Assembly (NCBI RefSeq): GCF_017352115.1
Contig: NZ_CP071448.1
Location: 4,947,001 to 5,011,000, forward strand
Reading direction: 5' to 3'
Source: Flavobacterium endoglycinae
GTDB taxonomy: Bacteria; Bacteroidota; Bacteroidia; Flavobacteriales; Flavobacteriaceae
Length of the DNA: 64,000 nucleotides
Part shown: one piece after another, positions 33,631-41,393 of the stretch
Layout: each line of letters starts with the position of its first letter
Position numbering within the stretch: position 1 is the first letter of the stretch
Notes under the pieces: generated by a model
What the model saw: only the letters and a program-made list of their open reading frames with translations
Database searches by the model: none
What the model was told of the DNA's origin: nothing
Program-made: the position numbers and the translations under genes

Positions 33631-33790
33631 TAATAATAAATGAATGTTTGCTTATTTATGAATAATTATTTTTTAGAAATTAGAATCTTCAGTTTTATAT
33701 TTTTTATTATTTTTACTACTAACAGCTATCATATGAATCTGATTTTGTATGAGATACTGATTGCATTACTAACATTTAATAACCACAAAC

Positions 33791-34192
33791 ATGAGAAAAA
33801 ACAACGATTTTGGTCTGCTGATACTTCGTCTTGCAGTAGGGATATTAATGCTTTTCCACGGTATTGGAAAACTTAACGGAGGCATAGAATTCATAGGCGG
33901 CATGCTTTCAGGAAAAGGAATTCCAAGTTTTATAGCCTATGGCGCTTTAATAGGCGAAATTTTAGCACCTCTTTTAATTATAATTGGTTTTAGAACTAGA
34001 ATCGGAGCTTTGTTAATGGCTATAAATTGTTTAGTCGCATTTTTACTAGTTCACACAGGCGATGTGGGCAAGCTGAGTGAAACTGGAGGCTGGGCATTAG
34101 AACTATTAGGTTTGTACTTTTTCGGTTCGCTTGCTTTGTTTTTTACAGGAGGAGGAAGTCTGGCTGCTTCAAAAAACAACAAATGGGATTAA
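33791..34192 (+). CDS. DoxX-family membrane protein
   Basis: A 133-residue protein with four transmembrane helices. It has the DoxX pattern LLILRLAVGILMLFHGIGKL near the start, then GGMLSGKGIPSFIAYGALIGEILAPLLIIIGFRTRIGALLM. DoxX-type proteins are small membrane proteins often tied to oxidative or thiol stress; the precise reaction is not known. It is a single gene ended by a strong terminator. The start MRKNNDFG is preceded by an A-rich region. Confidence 0.88.
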   Translation: MRKNNDFGLLILRLAVGILMLFHGIGKLNGGIEFIGGMLSGKGIPSFIAYGALIGEILAPLLIIIGFRTRIGALLMAINCLVAFLLVHTGDVGKLSETGGWALELLGLYFFGSLALFFTGGGSLAASKNNKWD

Positions 34193-34264
34193 AATTTAAA
34201 TTCTAAAATTGAAGATCATAATACAGGTAATCAATAAATTGTAATAAAATTCTACAAATAAATT

Positions 34265-34289
34265 AAAGAGGCTGTAAAGCCTCTTTTTT
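34265..34289 (+). terminator. Terminator of the DoxX gene
   Basis: AAAGAGGCT, loop GTAA, AGCCTCTTT and a T run, about 72 bases after the stop. Confidence 0.88.
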
Positions 34290-34409
34290 GATGCATTATT
34301 TTAAGAAAAAAATAACAGCCCCAGACCCCGAAAAACCTAAATTCTAATGTTATTTTAATGTTGCGCCCAAGATTTCGTTCTAACTTGCACCCCATTAAGG
34401 ATTGAAAAA

Positions 34410-34814
34410 ATGTTGAGCCAAATTAGAAATAGTATCTTATGTAAATGCCTGCAGGCGTTGCTTATCGGCTATTTTTTAATGAGCAGTATAAATATTTCGA
34501 GCACCTTCGGACGTATCATTAAAAACAATACCGAGACGCATACTGTAAAAGGAATCACCTGTAACTTTCTTAAAAAAATCTTTAAATGTGACGGAATCCC
34601 AGAAGAACTGGATGATTACGAAACAAAAGACACTAAAACTGCTAAACTCGCAAAAGGAATTCCTTTATTAGACTATTTAGTGCCTGCGCATACTTCGTTG
34701 GCAGGTTTGTATTTCCAGATGGGAACACGCGGAAAAAAATACATCGACAATCCGATTTTTTCTTTCGGATTTCACGGTAAAATTCATCTACCGCCTCCGC
34801 GACTTATTGTATAA
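34410..34814 (+). CDS. Hypothetical protein preceding the ABC exporter
   Basis: A 134-residue protein with an N-terminal hydrophobic stretch (CLQALLIGYFLMSSINIS) that could be a signal peptide or anchor. Further on are KGIPLLDYLVPAHTS and FGFHGKIHLPPPRLIV, a His- and Pro-rich end. I do not recognise a family. It lies 102 bases before an ABC exporter operon on the same strand, separated by a small hairpin, so co-transcription is likely. A comparable small exported protein stands before the RND operon at 40931; the two are not clearly homologous. Confidence 0.5.
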   Translation: MLSQIRNSILCKCLQALLIGYFLMSSINISSTFGRIIKNNTETHTVKGITCNFLKKIFKCDGIPEELDDYETKDTKTAKLAKGIPLLDYLVPAHTSLAGLYFQMGTRGKKYIDNPIFSFGFHGKIHLPPPRLIV

Positions 34815-34857
34815 ATACTTAATTTTGTTAGGATTAGAATAATTTCTAATTTCCTTA

Positions 34858-34875
34858 ATACGGTTTTTACCGTAT
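34858..34875 (+). promoter_or_regulatory. Perfect 7-bp hairpin before the ABC exporter
   Basis: ATACGGT, loop TTTT, ACCGTAT, 41 bases before the exporter ATG. No T run follows, so it is not a terminator; it may be an operator or a 5' leader hairpin. Confidence 0.45.
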
Positions 34876-34916
34876 AGTAACATCTATCTATTAACGTTGT
34901 ATTTATATAAAAATTC

Positions 34917-36572
34917 ATGACACCTTTTAAACGTTTTATTAGTTTACTCAAGCTGGACAAGCGCGATGTATATCAAATTATATTTTATGCCGCTTTTGCC
35001 GGTTTAGTAAATCTTTCACTGCCTTTAGGAATTCAGGCCATTATTAATTTTATTCAAAGCGGACAACTTAGCGTATCGTGGATTGTTCTGGTTATTTTGG
35101 TAACCATTGGAGTTGGTTTTGGAGGAGTGTTAACGATTCTTCAGCTGCGAATTGTAGAAAATCTGCAGCAGCGAATTTTTGTTCGTTCTTCTTTTGAATT
35201 CGCTTACCGACTGCCTTTGATTAAATTTAAAGAAATGTATTCAGAATATGCGCCAGAAAAAGCCAACCGTTTTTTCGATACGCTTATGGTCCAGAAAGGA
35301 ACCGCAAAACTGCTTTTAGATTTCTGTACCGCCTTTTTGCAAGTAGGCCTGGGGATTATTCTACTGGTTTTGTATCATTCTTTCTTTATGGTAATCGGAC
35401 TTTTATTTATCGCCATTTTATACATCATTTTTAAATTCTCTTATAAAGATGGATTAGAGACAAGTTTGAACGAATCAAAATTCAAATATAAAGTAGCTGC
35501 CTGGCTTCAGGAAATTGCCCGCAACCGCGACAGCTTCCGTAAAAAAGGAGGTTTTGAATACGCGTTGGAACGCAACGATGGCTACGTATCACAATATGTA
35601 AACTACCGTGAAAAACACTTTCAGGTAATGAAAAAACAATACATTCAGCTAACTATATTTAAAGTTATTGTTACAGCTGCCTTACTATCAATCGGTGGTT
35701 TTCTGGTAATTCACCACCAAATGAATATAGGGCAGTTCGTAGCAGCTGAAATCGTAATTGTATTGTTAATCAATTCGGTAGAAAAAATCATTTTTGGTTT
35801 AGAATCTTTTTATGATGTATTAACATCTGTAGAAAAAATTGGTCAGGTAACCGATCTGGAAATTGCCTGTATTCCAGAAACCTCTGCCATCAGCGAAACT
35901 GGAATTACAATTGAAACCGAAAGTATTGCTTATAACTATCCGGATCACAATAAAAAAGCGCTTAAAAACATCAACCTGAAAATTAATCAGGGCGAAAAAA
36001 TTATTTTAAGAGGAACTAACGGAGCTGGAAAAAGTACCTTATTACGACTTCTGGCAGGATTGCTTGAACCAGAAAGTGGTGCCATGTACGTAACTGACAA
36101 TTTTATGAATCGTCTTAACGAAGATAGTTACAGAGCACAAGCAGGAACTCTATTGCAAGGCGACACCCTTTTTGCAGGAACCATTAAAGAAAATATTCTT
36201 TTTGGAAACGAAGCTCTTAATACAGACGATTTAAAATGGGCATTAGACAATGTAGGTCTAACGCCAGACATTAAAACCTTCCCGAACGGATTAGAACATC
36301 AGGTTCATCCGGGCGGAAATGAACTTTCGGCTTCAGATGTTCAAAAAATTCTTTTGGCCAGAAGTATTGTTCACAGACCTAATATATTGTTCCTTGAAGA
36401 TCCGGTTGATAAAATGGATGAATTGACTTCGAGTAAAATTGTTGATTTTTTACTTTCTGAAGAAAATGACTGGACGGTAGTTGTAACTTCTAAAAATGAT
36501 ATTTGGAAGAACAAATGCAGCCGTATGATAACGATCGACGATGGGAAAATTATTAACGACATAAAGCTTTAA
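34917..36572 (+). CDS. ABC exporter with a degenerate ATPase domain
   Basis: 551 residues: a six-helix membrane domain (about 20-310) and an ATPase domain (about 340-551). Walker A is intact (GTNGAGKST, Lys372). Other key parts are altered: the LSGGQ signature is LSASD (residues 470-474), Walker B ends LEDP (Glu494-Asp495) where DE is expected, and the H-loop position is Ser525 in VVTSKND instead of His. The Q-loop Gln in TLLQGDT is present. It is followed at 2-base distance by an HlyD adaptor and then a TolC, as in type 1-like export machines. ATP hydrolysis may be weak or depend on a different mechanism. Substrate unknown. Confidence 0.85.
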   Translation: MTPFKRFISLLKLDKRDVYQIIFYAAFAGLVNLSLPLGIQAIINFIQSGQLSVSWIVLVILVTIGVGFGGVLTILQLRIVENLQQRIFVRSSFEFAYRLPLIKFKEMYSEYAPEKANRFFDTLMVQKGTAKLLLDFCTAFLQVGLGIILLVLYHSFFMVIGLLFIAILYIIFKFSYKDGLETSLNESKFKYKVAAWLQEIARNRDSFRKKGGFEYALERNDGYVSQYVNYREKHFQVMKKQYIQLTIFKVIVTAALLSIGGFLVIHHQMNIGQFVAAEIVIVLLINSVEKIIFGLESFYDVLTSVEKIGQVTDLEIACIPETSAISETGITIETESIAYNYPDHNKKALKNINLKINQGEKIILRGTNGAGKSTLLRLLAGLLEPESGAMYVTDNFMNRLNEDSYRAQAGTLLQGDTLFAGTIKENILFGNEALNTDDLKWALDNVGLTPDIKTFPNGLEHQVHPGGNELSASDVQKILLARSIVHRPNILFLEDPVDKMDELTSSKIVDFLLSEENDWTVVVTSKNDIWKNKCSRMITIDDGKIINDIKL

Positions 36573-36574
36573 TC

Positions 36575-37930
36575 ATGCTTAATATATCTAAAGAAAATAA
36601 TGTACTAATAACTCCGGGCAAATACAAGTCTATTACAAGTGTTGCCCGAAGACCTCATTATAGAATTTTAAACAAAGTAATAATCGGATTTTTGATATTC
36701 GCTGTAGGATGTCTTTTTCTTCCGTGGACACAAAATATATCTGGAAGCGGTTCTGTTACCACTTTAAAACCAGATCAAAGACCACAAACTGTTCACAATG
36801 CCATTGCTGGAAGAATCGAAAAATGGTACGTTCAAGAAGGTGATTATGTGAAAAAAGGAGATACTATTGTTTTTATTTCTGAGGTAAAAGAAGATTACCT
36901 TGATCCAAATTTGGTAGGCAATACAAAACAACAGGTTGATGCCAAAAAAATGGCTGTTGAATCGTATGGCGACAAAGTAAATTCACTTGAAGTTCAGGCG
37001 AAATCCCTTAATACAGAAAGAGAATTGAAATTACAGCAGGCTCAAAACAAGATTAGACAAGCGCAGCTTAAAATAAAAAGCGACAGCATGGATCTTGAAG
37101 CCGTAAAAACACAGTTAAGAATCGCCAAAACACAATTTGACCGTTCAACAGCATTAAACAAAGAAGGTTTAAAACCACTTACAGATGTTGAGCAGAAAAG
37201 ATTAAAACTTCAGGAATCTGAAGCGTACATCATTACACAGCAAAATAAACTTTTGAGCAGTAAAAACGAATTGATAAATGCCAAAGTTGAAATTAGCCGT
37301 ATTACCGCTGAATATGCTGAGAAAATTTCAAAATCAAGAAGTGATAAATTTACCGCTTTAAGCACACAATACGATACAGAAGTTCAGGTAAATAAATTGC
37401 AGAATCAATATGTAAATTACAGTCTGCGAAACGGTTTGTATTACATTACAGCACCTCAGAGCGGTTATGTAAACCGTGCCTTATTAGCAGGTTTGGGAGA
37501 AACTATTAAAGAAGGAACACCAATTGTAAGTATTATGCCGGCAAGCTATGATATTGCCGTAGAAACCTATGTAGATCCAATCGATTTGCCGCTGGTACAT
37601 CGTGGTGCAAAAGTACGTGTTTGGTTTGATGGATGGCCTAGAATTGTATTTTCAGGATGGCCGGGCTTATCATACGGAACTTATGGCGGAAAAGTAGTAG
37701 CAATCGAAAACTTTATCAGCGCCAACGGAAAATACAGAGTCCTGATTTCTCCAGACGGACCAGATAATAAATGGCCGAAGGAACTGAGCATAGGAGCAGG
37801 GGCACAAAGTATTGCATTGCTTGAAACCGTTTCGGTATGGTATGAAATATGGCGTAACCTAAACGGATTCCCGCCAAATTATTATAAATCAGACGAAAAA
37901 GAGGCAAAAAATGGAAAAGACAAAAAATAA
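36575..37930 (+). CDS. HlyD-family membrane fusion protein
   Basis: A 451-residue adaptor. A transmembrane helix at about 31-50 (KVIIGFLIFAVGCLFLPW) follows a short cytoplasmic tail. A lipoyl half-domain is at about 75-105 (AGRIEKWYVQEGDYVKKGDTI), then a long coiled-coil hairpin (about 120-290, rich in Gln, Lys, Glu), the second lipoyl part (TAPQSGYVNRALLAGLGETIKEGTPI) and a beta-barrel end. It bridges the ABC exporter, two bases upstream, to the TolC, which overlaps its end by 20 bases. Confidence 0.9.
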   Translation: MLNISKENNVLITPGKYKSITSVARRPHYRILNKVIIGFLIFAVGCLFLPWTQNISGSGSVTTLKPDQRPQTVHNAIAGRIEKWYVQEGDYVKKGDTIVFISEVKEDYLDPNLVGNTKQQVDAKKMAVESYGDKVNSLEVQAKSLNTERELKLQQAQNKIRQAQLKIKSDSMDLEAVKTQLRIAKTQFDRSTALNKEGLKPLTDVEQKRLKLQESEAYIITQQNKLLSSKNELINAKVEISRITAEYAEKISKSRSDKFTALSTQYDTEVQVNKLQNQYVNYSLRNGLYYITAPQSGYVNRALLAGLGETIKEGTPIVSIMPASYDIAVETYVDPIDLPLVHRGAKVRVWFDGWPRIVFSGWPGLSYGTYGGKVVAIENFISANGKYRVLISPDGPDNKWPKELSIGAGAQSIALLETVSVWYEIWRNLNGFPPNYYKSDEKEAKNGKDKK

Positions 37931-39329
37931 ATTGAAATACGTTGTACAACTGTTTTCTCTTTTATTTTTATTCAGTTTTTCGACTCTTTACAGTCAGGAT
38001 TTTAATAAAGAAGAATTAAGTTACAGCGAATTTTTGGGATATGTAAAAAAATACCATCCGCTTGTAAAACAAGCCAATTTAGAAATAAGCAATGCACAGG
38101 CAGCCCTTATGATGGCACGAGGCGGATTTGATCCTAAAATTGAAGTAGATTACAGTAAAAAAGAATTCAAAGGAACCGAATATTATTCGCTCTTAAACAG
38201 CAGTTTCAAAATTCCGACGTGGTATGGAATTGAAATTAAAGCTGGTTTTGATGATACAGACGGACAATATTATAACCCGCAGAATCGTACGCCTGAAGCC
38301 GGATTGACTTCTCTTGGTGTAAGCGTGGCATTAGGGCAGGGCATGTTCATAAATCAGCGTATGGCCGATGTAAGAGAAGGAAAATTACAGCTTAAATTAA
38401 GCGAGGCACAGCGAAAATTACGAGCAATAGAAGTTTTATATAAAGCAAGTGAAGCTTATTTTGAATGGAGAAAAAGCTACAACGAAGCCCAATTGTACAA
38501 ACGATATTTAGGATTTGCCAGCACTCGTTTTCAAGGTGTAAAAAAACTGATTGAATTAGGAGATGCGCCTTCAATTGACAGTGTTGAAGCTGGAATTACC
38601 GTGAGAAACCGTGAATTAAACGTTGAAAACGGAAATCTGAAATTAGCCAAAGCACAATTGTATCTGTCTAATTATTTATGGATTGAAAACGTTCCGGTAG
38701 AATTGGGTGAAATGGTAAAACCAGAAGAAAACCTAAGTCTTACCGTTGAAGGAACGCTGAAAACAGATGCTATGTTAGTAGAAGTAGAAAGTCTGGAATC
38801 GCATCCTAAAATTCAAGCATTAGAAACTAAAATGGATATGCTGGAAATTGGCCGAAAATTAAAAGCCAATTCATTGCTTCCCAAATTAAATGTAGGGTAC
38901 AATTATATTTCAGAACCTGCTTATTTCGATTCCTTTAATGCCGATGATTATAAGTTTAATGTCGATTTCAGTATTCCGATTTTCCTAAGAAAAGAACGTG
39001 GAAGTTTGAAAATTGCCAAACTGAAAATTCAGGATTTAAAGTACGATATCGAACAGCAGAGACTTGAACTTAAAAATAAAATAAAAGCACAGCAAACCGA
39101 AATAGCTTCTTTAAGAAGACAAAAAGGTGTGATTGATAATTTGGTTAAAGACTACACGACCATGCTGAATTCAGAAGAAAAACTGTTTTCATTTGGTGAA
39201 AGTTCCATCTTTTTAATCAATTCACGAGAAAATAATCTGGTAAGCGCGAAATTATCGCAGATCAGCATTGAGAATCAATTTTATATTTCAAACGCCGAAT
39301 TGTACAAGATACTTGCAAACCCAGATTAG
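37911..39329 (+). CDS. TolC-family outer-membrane efflux protein
   Basis: A 472-residue outer-membrane channel protein with a signal peptide (LFSLLFLFSFSTLYSQ). The TolC hallmarks are the early FLGYVKKYHPLVKQANLEISNAQAAL and long helical repeats, with the second half reading LESHPKIQALETKMDMLEIGRKLKANSLLPKLNVGYNY. It overlaps the HlyD gene by 20 bases and completes the tripartite exporter. A terminator follows. Confidence 0.92.
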   Translation: MEKTKNKLKYVVQLFSLLFLFSFSTLYSQDFNKEELSYSEFLGYVKKYHPLVKQANLEISNAQAALMMARGGFDPKIEVDYSKKEFKGTEYYSLLNSSFKIPTWYGIEIKAGFDDTDGQYYNPQNRTPEAGLTSLGVSVALGQGMFINQRMADVREGKLQLKLSEAQRKLRAIEVLYKASEAYFEWRKSYNEAQLYKRYLGFASTRFQGVKKLIELGDAPSIDSVEAGITVRNRELNVENGNLKLAKAQLYLSNYLWIENVPVELGEMVKPEENLSLTVEGTLKTDAMLVEVESLESHPKIQALETKMDMLEIGRKLKANSLLPKLNVGYNYISEPAYFDSFNADDYKFNVDFSIPIFLRKERGSLKIAKLKIQDLKYDIEQQRLELKNKIKAQQTEIASLRRQKGVIDNLVKDYTTMLNSEEKLFSFGESSIFLINSRENNLVSAKLSQISIENQFYISNAELYKILANPD

Positions 39330-39367
39330 AAAATTTATTTTCGACTTAGTTATTATTGTTAATTAAG

Positions 39368-39398
39368 AAAGCAGCAAATACCATTTGCTGCTTTTTTT
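39368..39398. terminator. Bidirectional terminator
   Basis: AAAGCAGCAAAT, loop ACC, ATTTGCTGCTTT and a long T run, between the convergent TolC and NmrA-type genes. Confidence 0.92.
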
Positions 39399-39421
39399 AT
39401 TATTATATCAGAACTTAACTA

Positions 39422-40297
39422 TTAGAATTGCGCAGCAAACTCTTTAGCAAAATCTTCTAATTTTGTTTTTCCATCAACAGAAGCATTGACAGATAAGAAA
39501 TGCGAAGCAATTTTTCCGCTTCGTAAACCAGCACCCATTTCGGTATAGAGTTGAGCAATTTCTTCAGGAACTCCCGCTTCAATCATGCCTCCAAGCGATT
39601 GTTCATCAGTAAATTCAACCCAAGGTAATTCAGGTTTTCCTATTGCAGTTCCAAATACCTTTGCCACTTCGCCCAAAGTACGAATATCACTCATTACATA
39701 ACGAATGTTTTTTCCCGCTGGAATTTTTTGCAATTCTTCTGCCGCAGCATCTGCAATATCATCTGGATGCACCATTGGAAGCTGTAAATCAGCAGGATAA
39801 TTACCGCCAATAATTCCCGCAGCATTTATCATCGGAACATTGCTGTAAAAGTTAGTATAAAAATAACCCGCTCTTAAAAATGTGATAGAAGTATCAAGAG
39901 CATTATACAATTGTTCAATATTGTATAAACCAGCTATTGGCCCCGTTCCGTTTGGTAAATCAGCACCAAAACTACTTAACATGACCACTCTTTTTATATT
40001 CGTTTCTTGAATTGCTTTTGCGTAAGCTTTACCTGCTTCTGTAGTATTGGCAATAACGTTTTGTCCGCCTAAATTTGGCGGCGTCATCGCAAACAAAGCA
40101 TCAGCTCCGTTAATGGTTTGAGTTAAAAAATCACTGTCACTTACAGAACCTACAGCTGCTTCTGCGCCTAGAGCTTCAATTGCCGTTTTTTTATCGGCAC
40201 TACTTGTTATTACCGTTACGTCGTGTCCGGCTTTAACCAATTTTGTCGTTAATGGTTTTCCTATGTTTCCTAATGAACCAGAAATTATAATTTTCAT
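39422..40297 (-). CDS. NmrA-like NAD(P)-dependent oxidoreductase
   Basis: 291 residues from MKIIISGSLGNIGKPLT; nine upstream in-frame residues exist but would place the promoter inside the gene. It has the Rossmann motif SGSLGNIGKP, then HDVTVITSSADKK, a segment giving NADP-type specificity, and ADALFAMTPPNLGG. The Tyr and Lys of classical SDRs are not clearly present, as is usual for NmrA-type proteins, which reduce quinones or sense NADP. It is divergent from an HxlR regulator, a common arrangement for redox- or quinone-responsive oxidoreductases. Confidence 0.85.
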   Translation of the reverse strand: MKIIISGSLGNIGKPLTTKLVKAGHDVTVITSSADKKTAIEALGAEAAVGSVSDSDFLTQTINGADALFAMTPPNLGGQNVIANTTEAGKAYAKAIQETNIKRVVMLSSFGADLPNGTGPIAGLYNIEQLYNALDTSITFLRAGYFYTNFYSNVPMINAAGIIGGNYPADLQLPMVHPDDIADAAAEELQKIPAGKNIRYVMSDIRTLGEVAKVFGTAIGKPELPWVEFTDEQSLGGMIEAGVPEEIAQLYTEMGAGLRSGKIASHFLSVNASVDGKTKLEDFAKEFAAQF

Positions 40298-40321
40298 AAT
40301 ATATTTTTTTATTTGTTGAGA

Positions 40322-40329
40322 CAAAGGTA
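40322..40329 (-). promoter_or_regulatory. -7 box of the NmrA-type gene
   Basis: On the minus strand TACCTTTG, an exact TAnnTTTG match, 24 bases before the ATG at 40297. Confidence 0.6.
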
Positions 40330-40335
40330 TATTTG
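40328..40335 (+). promoter_or_regulatory. -7 box of the HxlR gene
   Basis: TATATTTG, exact TAnnTTTG, 40 bases before the ATG at 40376. It overlaps the minus-strand -7 box by two bases, so the two promoters are back to back. Confidence 0.55.
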
Positions 40336-40360
40336 TACTTACTTTTATACAAGTACTTAC
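40335..40360. promoter_or_regulatory. Candidate HxlR operator
   Basis: GTACTT at 40335-40340 and AAGTAC at 40351-40356 form an inverted repeat with a 10-base centre. GTACTTAC also recurs as a direct repeat at 40335-40342 and 40353-40360. It lies immediately beside both -7 boxes. Confidence 0.6.
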
Positions 40361-40375
40361 CCTAAAGTATGTATT

Positions 40376-40738
40376 ATGACCGCAATTAAAGAATCATCGA
40401 CCATTCAGGAAAATAAGCAGTATGCCTTAGATAAATGTCCTGTAACTTTTGTTATGGATAAACTAGGAGGCTACTGGAAACCTATTATTGTATATCATTT
40501 AGGTGAAGGCGATAAACGCTACAGTGAACTAAAAAGAGCCATTCCGGCAATAACCGAGAAAATGCTGATCCAGCATCTTAAACAATTAGAAGCCGATGGA
40601 CTGGTGATAAGAGAAGCAAAACCTGTTGTACCGCCTTTTGTAACATACAGACTAAGCAATGCAGGTAAAGGATTAATGCCGGTTATAGAAGCAATGGCAG
40701 CTTGGACATTTAAAGTAAAAGACGGAGTTTTTGATTAA
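40376..40738 (+). CDS. HxlR-family regulator
   Basis: 120 residues from MTAIKESSTIQENKQY. The winged helix spans CPVTFVMDKLGGYWKPIIVYHLG to DGLVIREAKPVVPPFVTYRLSNAGKGLMPVI, with the HxlR-typical Cys (Cys22 from this start) near the N-terminus, which in some members senses redox or electrophile stress. It is divergently transcribed from the NmrA-type oxidoreductase, with a candidate operator in the shared promoter. An upstream in-frame start at 40313 would overlap the operator and both promoters and is therefore rejected. Confidence 0.9.
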   Translation: MTAIKESSTIQENKQYALDKCPVTFVMDKLGGYWKPIIVYHLGEGDKRYSELKRAIPAITEKMLIQHLKQLEADGLVIREAKPVVPPFVTYRLSNAGKGLMPVIEAMAAWTFKVKDGVFD

Positions 40739-40782
40739 TCTGGCTTTCGCCGAAATGCTAAATTCTAATCTTAAAATCGTAC

Positions 40783-40821
40783 AAATCTTTCAGTAAAAAA
40801 TGCATTTTTTCTAAAAGATTT
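40783..40821. repeat. Extended inverted repeat with a palindromic core
   Basis: The core AAAAAATGCATTTTTT (40795-40810) is a perfect palindrome. AAATCTTT (40783-40790) and AAAGATTT (40814-40821) extend it outward. It lies 44 bases after the HxlR gene and about 110 bases before the RND-operon promoter. Confidence 0.6.
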
Positions 40822-40895
40822 AGACCAATGGGATGAAATTTTGAATTAGAAACACTAAAAGAGCCATTTGATGGTAAACATTTAACAAATAAGAC

Positions 40896-40926
40896 TTGTG
40901 CTTAAAGTCAAATGTTAATATTTTTG
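40896..40926 (+). promoter_or_regulatory. Promoter of the RND metal-efflux operon
   Basis: TTG at 40896-40898, a 20-base spacer and TATTTTTG at 40919-40926 (TAnnTTTG). The GTG start of the first gene lies only four bases beyond the -7 box, at the expected transcription start, so the transcript may be leaderless. Confidence 0.6.
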
Positions 40927-40930
40927 TGCT

Positions 40931-41314
40931 GTGCGAAAAATTTCCCTGTACATATTAATCCTTTTGATCAATTTTAATAACTGCTTTTTTGGGCAGCTGT
41001 CTAAAATTCCGGTGCTTGTACAGCATTTTATGGAACATCAAGAAAGGTCAAACGGACAAGGGCTTGCCTTTACTGATTTTATCGCTATGCATTACTTGGG
41101 GCAGGACATCAACGATAACGATGATGAACGCGATATGCAGCTTCCATTTAAAAAAGTCGATCCACACTCGCAGCATCTTGTTTTTATTCCAAGTCGTATT
41201 TACACTTCCACATTACATATAATTCCAGTAGATTCTGAGTTTGTAAACAATTACAAACACGATTCTCATAGCAATCCTTATTTAGGAAGTCTGTTCAGAC
41301 CTCCAATATCGTAA
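40931..41314 (+). CDS. Small exported protein heading the RND operon
   Basis: 127 residues starting with GTG (MRKISLYILILLINFNNCFFGQ), a signal-peptide-like start with cleavage around FGQ. The mature part includes VLVQHFMEHQERS, LAFTDFIAMHYLG, DDERDMQLPFKK and VDPHSQHLVFIPS. Proteins of this kind, with His near a conserved LPFK, commonly precede CusA/CzcA pumps in Bacteroidetes and may bind or sense metal in the periplasm. The HSQH motif is the best ligand candidate. An internal ATG gives a protein without a signal peptide and is less likely. A strong promoter lies directly upstream. Confidence 0.6.
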   Translation: MRKISLYILILLINFNNCFFGQLSKIPVLVQHFMEHQERSNGQGLAFTDFIAMHYLGQDINDNDDERDMQLPFKKVDPHSQHLVFIPSRIYTSTLHIIPVDSEFVNNYKHDSHSNPYLGSLFRPPIS

Positions 41315-41393
41315 TTCTTTTTATCGGAAGTAACAATGCCGTGCTGTTTAAACCGCGCGAGTATTGCATTTTAGTATTCCCAAAAAAGAAAAT

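Noticed and set aside
33640..33876. 78-residue frame before DoxX
   Set aside because: It overlaps the DoxX start in another frame and the upstream promoter region; composition is not protein-like.
41364..41393. Ten-residue upstream extension of the RND-TolC gene starting at TTG
   Set aside because: The ATG at 41394 gives the normal RND N-terminus (MLNKIIQFSVNN) and is preceded by an A/G-rich stretch. The extension has no family character.
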